From positions 1 to 9,465 of the forward strand of contig CAJUFW010000064.1 in NCBI GenBank assembly GCA_910585655.1: 9,465 nucleotides of DNA, given 5' to 3'. The notes under the pieces were generated by a model. That model did no database searches. It saw only the letters and a program-made list of their open reading frames with translations, and was not told the origin of the DNA. The position numbers and the translations under genes were made by a program. Origin of the DNA: an uncultured Lachnospiraceae bacterium (GTDB lineage Bacteria > Bacillota_A > Clostridia > Lachnospirales > Lachnospiraceae). This document shows positions 5,637 through 9,465 of the stretch, one piece after another (the stretch's first letter is position 1; each line of letters begins with the position of its first letter).

Positions 5637-6253
5637 TGACAAGGCAAGATCAAAATGCCTGCGCAGTAGGAAATCTGCTTAAATACAAGGCTCGGAAATA
5701 TACTTTTTAGTTCATCCGCAACGAAATAGACTTCTTCATCATCCCATTCGTCGCCTGCTTCCTGTCTGCACTGTTCCAATTTATCACGGGTTTCAAACGC
5801 AACGTCGCCGATCAAAATCTTCCCATCTTCTTTCAGACAATCATACAAAGAACGAAGAAAGGAGACTTTTTGTTCATCCGTCAAATGATGCAGGGAGTAT
5901 GTCGCCATAATAAAATCATAATCCTGATTCCAAAGCGGCACTGCCAGTCCCCTCGTGAAATCCCCCTGATAAAGATGTGAACCTGGCATCTTCTCGGATG
6001 CCAATGCAATCATTCTTGACGAAAAATCCTGCCCATAGATATCACAACCATGTTCATACAGTTTCGTGGTGAGCGTACCTGTCCCAAACCCTATATCAAG
6101 CACTGTTGCGTTTTGTTTTTCCATAATGATCTGAAAGATATTGCCAAGCACATCCTTGTAACCGGCAAACGGATATGTATTTTCTTCGTCGGAAATCCCA
6201 ACCGTTTTGTCATATCCATCCGCCCATAAGTCAAAGCCTTTTTTATCTAACAT
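5633..6253 (-). CDS. class I SAM-dependent methyltransferase (YrrT-like)
   Basis: A 206-residue soluble enzyme predicted to move a methyl group from S-adenosylmethionine to an unknown acceptor. The N-terminus FDLWADGYDKTVG is typical of the YrrT-like group. Motif I is VLDIGFGTG (51-59), an acidic residue for the ribose is Asp76 in IYGQDFSS, the next conserved block is GDF (97-99), and MATYSLHHL (117-124) forms the motif before the DGKILIGD strand (143-150). ATG 6253 was chosen because GGAGG lies 6 nt upstream; an ATG at 6301 would extend into the preceding gene. It starts 29 nt past the stop of the upstream gene, so the two probably share a transcript. The substrate cannot be inferred: the sulfur-salvage genes that surround yrrT in Bacillus are absent here. 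The dapA promoter sits across its stop codon. Confidence 0.85.
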   Translation of the reverse strand: MLDKKGFDLWADGYDKTVGISDEENTYPFAGYKDVLGNIFQIIMEKQNATVLDIGFGTGTLTTKLYEHGCDIYGQDFSSRMIALASEKMPGSHLYQGDFTRGLAVPLWNQDYDFIMATYSLHHLTDEQKVSFLRSLYDCLKEDGKILIGDVAFETRDKLEQCRQEAGDEWDDEEVYFVADELKSIFPSLVFKQISYCAGILILPCH

Positions 6254-6282
6254 AGTTGCCTCCGTATTTTTTAAAATGAATA

Positions 6283-6786
6283 TCACTTTATCAGAGAGCA
6301 AATCAACGTTTGATTATCTGTCAGCAGTTCTCGCTCCCACTGATACAACCACTCTTCTTTCTCCTCTATCCACTGATCAATTTCCCCAGCTTCCTCTATC
6401 CATTCCTCCGGATAGTCCCAGTTTCCGACATATTTTGGATTCTGATAATCATGTACTCCAGAACGAAGAATCAAAGCTAATTCTGAATCGCCTCTTTGCT
6501 CTAAAAACCGTACAACTGATTCGATTTCTTTTTGGTCAGTTGCTTCGTAAAAAGTCCATACACCGCTTCTTTGAGACATGGCAAACCAATTTACAATCAA
6601 AAGAAAAGCTCTGATGCACATTGGTCTTGGCTCTACAGAACTTAGTTCTACAGAATTTAGTTCTGTGGAACAAAATTCTGTTGGGATATGATAATACAAT
6701 TCCTGACAAAATTCTGGTTCTATCAAATACAAATCCCGATTCGCCATCCCTGCCATTTCCTCATAAAGCTTTTCAATCCTTTTCAT
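6283..6786 (-). CDS. unrecognised 167-residue protein with pentapeptide repeats
   Basis: A real gene by position and ribosome binding site (GGAGG 4 nt before ATG 6786), but I cannot name it firmly. The protein is acidic, soluble in appearance and lacks a signal peptide. It contains a hydrophobic helix CIRAFLLIVNWFAM (57-70), an Arg/Gly-rich turn, a probable helical pair (EIESVVRFLEQRGDSELALIL), and a Trp/Glu-rich end (WIEEKEEWLYQWERELL). This helix arrangement faintly recalls DMP19/DUF4375-type proteins; I would not rely on it. Residues 36-53 consist of a five-residue repeat (TEFCS, TELNS, VELSS, VEP) encoded by a 15-nt tandem repeat. It lies 29 nt ahead of the methyltransferase gene, suggesting co-transcription. 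A weak promoter-like pair (TTCACT, 18 nt, TATAGA) lies upstream near 6848-6877, at the edge of family 1 copy D. Confidence 0.75.
   Translation of the reverse strand: MKRIEKLYEEMAGMANRDLYLIEPEFCQELYYHIPTEFCSTELNSVELSSVEPRPMCIRAFLLIVNWFAMSQRSGVWTFYEATDQKEIESVVRFLEQRGDSELALILRSGVHDYQNPKYVGNWDYPEEWIEEAGEIDQWIEEKEEWLYQWERELLTDNQTLICSLIK
6628..6681 (-). repeat. 15-nt in-frame tandem repeat
   Basis: On the minus strand the units ACAGAATTTTGTTCC, ACAGAACTAAATTCT and GTAGAACTAAGTTCT follow each other, with a partial fourth GTAGAGCC. Because the unit is 15 nt the reading frame is kept, yielding TEFCS-TELNS-VELSS-VEP. Likely a slippage-type expansion in a linker. Confidence 0.75.
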
Positions 6787-6873
6787 AATTCCTCCATCTC
6801 CCGGCTTTGTAGCTAAAACCCTGTTCCTGTCTGAATGGTTCTTGCTCTATAAGAAATTGTGTCTTGTAAAGTG

Positions 6874-6979
6874 AAAAAGAATTCCACAAAGTGAAATTCT
6901 TGCACCGAGCGCGGTTGCCGAACGGCAATCTTCCATTCGCGTGAGTGTACCTCCCGCTCGGAGAACTTTCCTATCATAC
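6874..6979 (-). repeat. family 1 hairpin repeat, copy D (short form)
   Basis: A single unit of the short form, with GAATTCCAC-AAA-GTGAAATTC (6879-6899, one G-T type mismatch), GTTGCCG-AA-CGGCAA (6914-6928) and the GGAGAACTTTCCTATCATAC end. It lacks the left palindrome arm, as copy B does. On the minus strand it begins directly at the T-run of the tRNA-Gly terminator and ends in its own hairpin plus TTTTT. It fills most of the gap between the tRNA and the gene starting at 6786. Confidence 0.85.
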
Positions 6980-7009
6980 AAAAAAAGAAGCCTTCTTTTC
7001 AAAAGCTTC
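6980..7009 (-). terminator. intrinsic terminator of tRNA-Gly
   Basis: On the minus strand GAAGC (7009-7005) pairs with GCTTC (6991-6987); the stem can continue through TTTT/AAAA with a bulge. It is followed by TTTTTTT (6986-6980). It lies 15 nt past the tRNA 3' end. Confidence 0.75.
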
Positions 7010-7024
7010 CGTTCTCTTTATAAA

Positions 7025-7095
7025 AGCGGATAACGGGAATCGAACCCGCCTCCTCAGCTTGGGAAGCTGATATTCTACCAATGAACTATATCCGC
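7025..7095 (-). tRNA. tRNA-Gly (anticodon CCC)
   Basis: A complete 71-nt cloverleaf including the discriminator base. The acceptor arms GCGGATA and TATCCGC pair fully. The D arm is GTTC-ATTGGTA-GAAT, the anticodon stem TCAGC/GCTGA holds the loop TTCCCAA with CCC at plus-strand positions 7061-7063, and the T arm is GCGGG-TTCGATT-CCCGT. The discriminator is U, as usual for bacterial tRNA-Gly. CCA is not encoded. It reads GGG codons. It has its own promoter and terminator, so it is a single-gene unit. Confidence 0.95.
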
Positions 7096-7113
7096 ATCTG
7101 TTTTACTTTTACC

Positions 7114-7141
7114 ATTATAGCACATTTTCGGAAAAAGTAAA
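7114..7141 (-). promoter_or_regulatory. SigA-type promoter of tRNA-Gly
   Basis: On the minus strand TTTACT (7141-7136) and a perfect TATAAT (7119-7114) are 16 nt apart. TGC directly before the -10 forms an extended -10 element. The predicted start lies about 12 nt before the mature tRNA 5' end, a normal short leader. Confidence 0.85.
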
Positions 7142-7168
7142 GCATAAATTTCATTTTTTATCCGCAGG

Positions 7169-7684
7169 TCATAGCTGCAATTCGTATAGATAATCCGCAT
7201 ATTCTTTTTGTGTGCCGCGCTTTTGATACGTTTTTTCCCCAGTCACTTGAAACCCCAATTTTTGTACTACCTTATTGGAAGCAATATTTTCTTTATTGAC
7301 TCGTACCGTAATTCTGGCGGCGCCTTGCTCTCTGGCATACTCAATGATTCCCTTTGCTGCCTCTGTGGCAAATCCGTTTCCCCAATACGTTTGATGTACA
7401 CAATATGCTATATCATAATTTTTTCCATCTTCACTTATGATAAAGCTGCATGTTCCTATCCTTTTATGAGTGTCCTTTAACTCTGATATCAAATAATAGC
7501 AGTCTTTATCCTCTGCTAAATTCTCGATTTCTTTTATATAATCCTCGTCGGGTTCTTCCATCGCCTCGTCTGGTAAGTATTCTCCCATTTTAGGATCGTT
7601 CCATATACCGATTGCAAATCGTGCGTCCTCTTTTTCAAAGCTTCTTATAGACAGCCTTGCAGTCTCTATTGTGTGAATTCTCAT
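7169..7684 (-). CDS. GNAT family N-acetyltransferase (RimJ/RimL-like)
   Basis: A 171-residue cytoplasmic acetyltransferase that would use acetyl-CoA. The opening IETARLSIRSFEKEDA is typical of the RimJ/RimL-type group, whose members modify protein N-termini, small amines or antibiotics. The acetyl-CoA loop is TYWGNGFATEA (99-109), fitting the Q/R-x-x-G-x-G/A pattern, and NIASNKVVQKLGF (133-145) is motif B. The start ATG 7684 has GGGAG 4 nt upstream. The gene follows the esterase after 94 nt that contain an 11-bp hairpin without a T-run. No terminator is seen before the tRNA promoter. The substrate cannot be told from sequence. Confidence 0.9.
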   Translation of the reverse strand: MRIHTIETARLSIRSFEKEDARFAIGIWNDPKMGEYLPDEAMEEPDEDYIKEIENLAEDKDCYYLISELKDTHKRIGTCSFIISEDGKNYDIAYCVHQTYWGNGFATEAAKGIIEYAREQGAARITVRVNKENIASNKVVQKLGFQVTGEKTYQKRGTQKEYADYLYELQL

Positions 7685-7703
7685 CGTTCTCCCTCTTTTT
7701 AAG

Positions 7704-7739
7704 GAGCCGATCTCCTGCTTTTCATTTAGAGATCGGCTC
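7704..7739 (-). other. 11-bp hairpin between esterase and acetyltransferase genes
   Basis: GAGCCGATCTC (7704-7714) and GAGATCGGCTC (7729-7739) are perfect inverted arms around a 14-nt loop. On the minus strand the stem is followed by CTTAAAAAG rather than a T-run, so it is at best a weak terminator for the esterase gene. It ends 19 nt before the acetyltransferase start codon and could also attenuate or stabilise its message. A weak promoter-like pair (TTGGAA, 17 nt, TATGAG) lies just upstream at the esterase stop. Confidence 0.55.
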
Positions 7740-7778
7740 TCCGTTTCAACTCATAGTCTTTCTCTTTTGCTGTTCCAA

Positions 7779-9428
7779 CTAGGATAGCTGCTCTTCTAGC
7801 CAGTTTCGATGATACCGATCACGTTCCGGATAAGCGGTTTCTTTTACCATTTTGGAAGTTCCGGCAACCAGTTCTAAAAACGGCAGGTCGTTTGCCTTCC
7901 GGCATGGCTCCCAGATTGCCATTTCTTTTCCACTTGCCGTATGTCCTGCTATTTCTCTCCTCTCGCCATTCGGATTACCATATTTGACAAAATTCATCCA
8001 ATAGGTAGACATCAGTTCTGCCGTCTTATAATCCTCCTGTCTCCATTCCCGGTGTGCCACACCTTCTCGAATGGAATCAAACATATACCATAACTCCGAG
8101 GAATGGTATGCTCCCTTGAAAGCAGAATTGCGTCCCGGCGGCACTTGACGGAAATAATAAACATAAGTCTCATGCGCCTGATTGTCTTCTGTCAGTGCAG
8201 CGGTTAAGAGATATTTTTGCAGACACTGATCACTCTGCGCGCGCATCAAAGAGGCTTCTGCCTCCTCCTTTGTCGCTATCGGATAATGTGCCGAGCAGCC
8301 GACGCCATACTCCCCGTCTAAGCGCTCTCCTGCATTTTCCGGAGTAATCCCCATATGACTGATAAAATCCCCAAATAGAGAAGTCGCCTCGTCAGAGGTT
8401 CCGCCCATCATAATCTGGATACCATCTAACTGCCCTGGTTTTAGTAAATGAACCGATTCCTCGGTAAAAACATAACCGTCTATTACCATATGACCGACCG
8501 CCTGGCTGATTTCCTGTAACAGCGTCATCGGCTGTCCTCCCATACCTGACTTTGCATTCGGACCTGGCTTTAAAAAGTCTGCACTGGAAAGCCTCCGCAG
8601 TTCTTCTACAGTTACTTCATGACCAAAAATTTCCTTTAAAGCGGCAGCATTTTTCTCTTCTGCCTCTTTTAACGTCAAAACATCGGTTTTCATGGTTCCT
8701 ACGTTTAGAAAACCGTTAAAACCACTTTGTACGATTGCTGCCCGGAATAAGCCCTTCGCCAATGGGGTACGTAGCAGACATGTCACTGCCATTGCCCCGG
8801 CAGACTGCCCGGCAATCGTCACTTTTGAAGCGTCGCCACCAAATCCGGCAATATTGTCCCGCACCCATTTTAATCCATGAACCAAGTCCAACACTGCATA
8901 ATTCCCAGATACGCCATGTTCTCCTTCGGCGGACAGCTCCGGCAATGCCAACCAGCCAAGCGCGCTTAGACGGTATTGCAGCAATACGACGACAACTCCC
9001 TGCGCTGCTAAATGGCTGGCATTAAACTCTATCTCCGACGCATAACCAGCGCTAAAACCGCCTCCATGGATATATACAAAAACCGGAAGAGGTTCCGTCT
9101 GTTCTTCACCGCAACCCTTCTCCGGTGCAAATACATTGACTGCCAATCCATTTTCGCTGTTGCCAGGATTATAGTTTGGGTCATAATAAAACTCATCTCC
9201 CCAAAAGCTTCCTGGTTCCCGCCCGGACAACTCCTGTAAAAATCGATCTGGCCAAGTATCGCATACTCGTATACCCTCCCAAGGGGCTGCCGGCTGCGGT
9301 TCCCGGAAGCGGTTCTGCCCTGCCGTATCCGCCCCAATTGGGATTCCTTTAAACAATACCACACCCTCTGTGTCCGAAGCCACACCACTTACTGCTCCAT
9401 ACTGCGTTTCCACTACCCTATCTTTCAT
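7779..9428 (-). CDS. type B carboxylesterase
   Basis: A 549-residue alpha/beta-hydrolase of the carboxylesterase type B family (para-nitrobenzyl esterase-like), which hydrolyses ester bonds of small molecules. The oxyanion-hole motif HGGGF lies at 121-125, the nucleophile Ser209 in GQSAGA after FGGDASKVTIA, the acidic residue Glu347 in GGTSDEATSLF, and His442 in AYHSSELWYMF, so the catalytic triad is complete. FKGIPIG near residue 26 and WMNFVKYGNPNG near 477 are also family marks. No signal peptide is visible, so it is probably cytoplasmic. The start ATG 9428 is supported by AGGAG 8 nt upstream. Just beyond this lies the end of a family 2 repeat, so the promoter is outside the window. The natural substrate is unknown. 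Confidence 0.93.
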   Translation of the reverse strand: MKDRVVETQYGAVSGVASDTEGVVLFKGIPIGADTAGQNRFREPQPAAPWEGIRVCDTWPDRFLQELSGREPGSFWGDEFYYDPNYNPGNSENGLAVNVFAPEKGCGEEQTEPLPVFVYIHGGGFSAGYASEIEFNASHLAAQGVVVVLLQYRLSALGWLALPELSAEGEHGVSGNYAVLDLVHGLKWVRDNIAGFGGDASKVTIAGQSAGAMAVTCLLRTPLAKGLFRAAIVQSGFNGFLNVGTMKTDVLTLKEAEEKNAAALKEIFGHEVTVEELRRLSSADFLKPGPNAKSGMGGQPMTLLQEISQAVGHMVIDGYVFTEESVHLLKPGQLDGIQIMMGGTSDEATSLFGDFISHMGITPENAGERLDGEYGVGCSAHYPIATKEEAEASLMRAQSDQCLQKYLLTAALTEDNQAHETYVYYFRQVPPGRNSAFKGAYHSSELWYMFDSIREGVAHREWRQEDYKTAELMSTYWMNFVKYGNPNGERREIAGHTASGKEMAIWEPCRKANDLPFLELVAGTSKMVKETAYPERDRYHRNWLEEQLS

Positions 9429-9443
9429 CTTCTTTTCTCCTAT

Positions 9444-9465
9444 TTTAAGTTCCGTGAGCCAGGCA
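9444..9465 (-). repeat. family 2 repeat, partial copy at window edge
   Basis: TTTAAGTTCCG (9444-9454) is the same end sequence as family 2 copies 1 and 2, and it continues TGAGCC out of the window. On the minus strand it reads CGGAACTTAAAATAGGAG directly before the esterase start, matching the arrangement ahead of dapA. Only the end is visible, so identity as a full copy is an inference. Confidence 0.55.

Noticed and set aside
9029..9388. 119-residue minus-strand frame inside the esterase gene
   Set aside because: It is out of frame with a complete, motif-rich carboxylesterase and has no independent start signal.

Overview
The window reads as chromosomal DNA of a clostridial Bacillota, most likely a Lachnospiraceae-type gut bacterium. 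The reasons are strong GGAGG-type ribosome binding sites in front of most genes, SigA-type promoters, a tRNA gene without an encoded CCA, and an ECF sigma factor paired with a membrane anti-sigma-like protein. The family assignment is an inference. All eight protein genes and the single tRNA gene lie on the minus strand, so transcription runs from high to low coordinates.

Layout in the direction of transcription: a type B carboxylesterase (9428-7779); a GNAT acetyltransferase (7684-7169) behind a hairpin-containing gap; tRNA-Gly(CCC) (7095-7025) with its own promoter and terminator; a two-gene unit of an unrecognised 167-residue protein (6786-6283) and a class I SAM methyltransferase (6253-5633); dapA (5178-4294), read from a strong promoter that overlaps the methyltransferase stop codon and preceded by a leader of about 420 nt; the hflK-hflC pair (4014-2046) with promoter and terminator; and an ECF sigma gene (1642-1112) overlapping an anti-sigma-like membrane protein (1125 to beyond position 1).

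The genes are housekeeping or stress functions: lysine/peptidoglycan precursor synthesis (dapA), membrane protease control (HflKC), envelope-type stress sensing (sigma/anti-sigma) and small-molecule or protein modification (esterase, acetyltransferase, methyltransferase). They do not form one pathway.

The unusual content is between the genes. Two families of small, hairpin-rich dispersed repeats fill nearly all the larger gaps. Family 1 (about 90-130 bp, at 1753-1994, 4157-4242 and 6874-6979) starts, on the minus strand, at the end of the T-run of an intrinsic terminator in all three places (hflC, dapA, tRNA-Gly). Three of its four copies end in their own terminator-like hairpin plus T-run. 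Family 2 (107 and 157 bp, at 5194-5480, with partial copies at 5304-5319 and at the window end) makes up most of the dapA leader. Its end joins directly to the ribosome binding sites of both dapA and the esterase gene. Both families show exchangeable hairpin modules, and family 1 shows one compensatory base-pair change, which argues that the folded form matters. No CRISPR array, transposase, phage gene or known riboswitch was seen.
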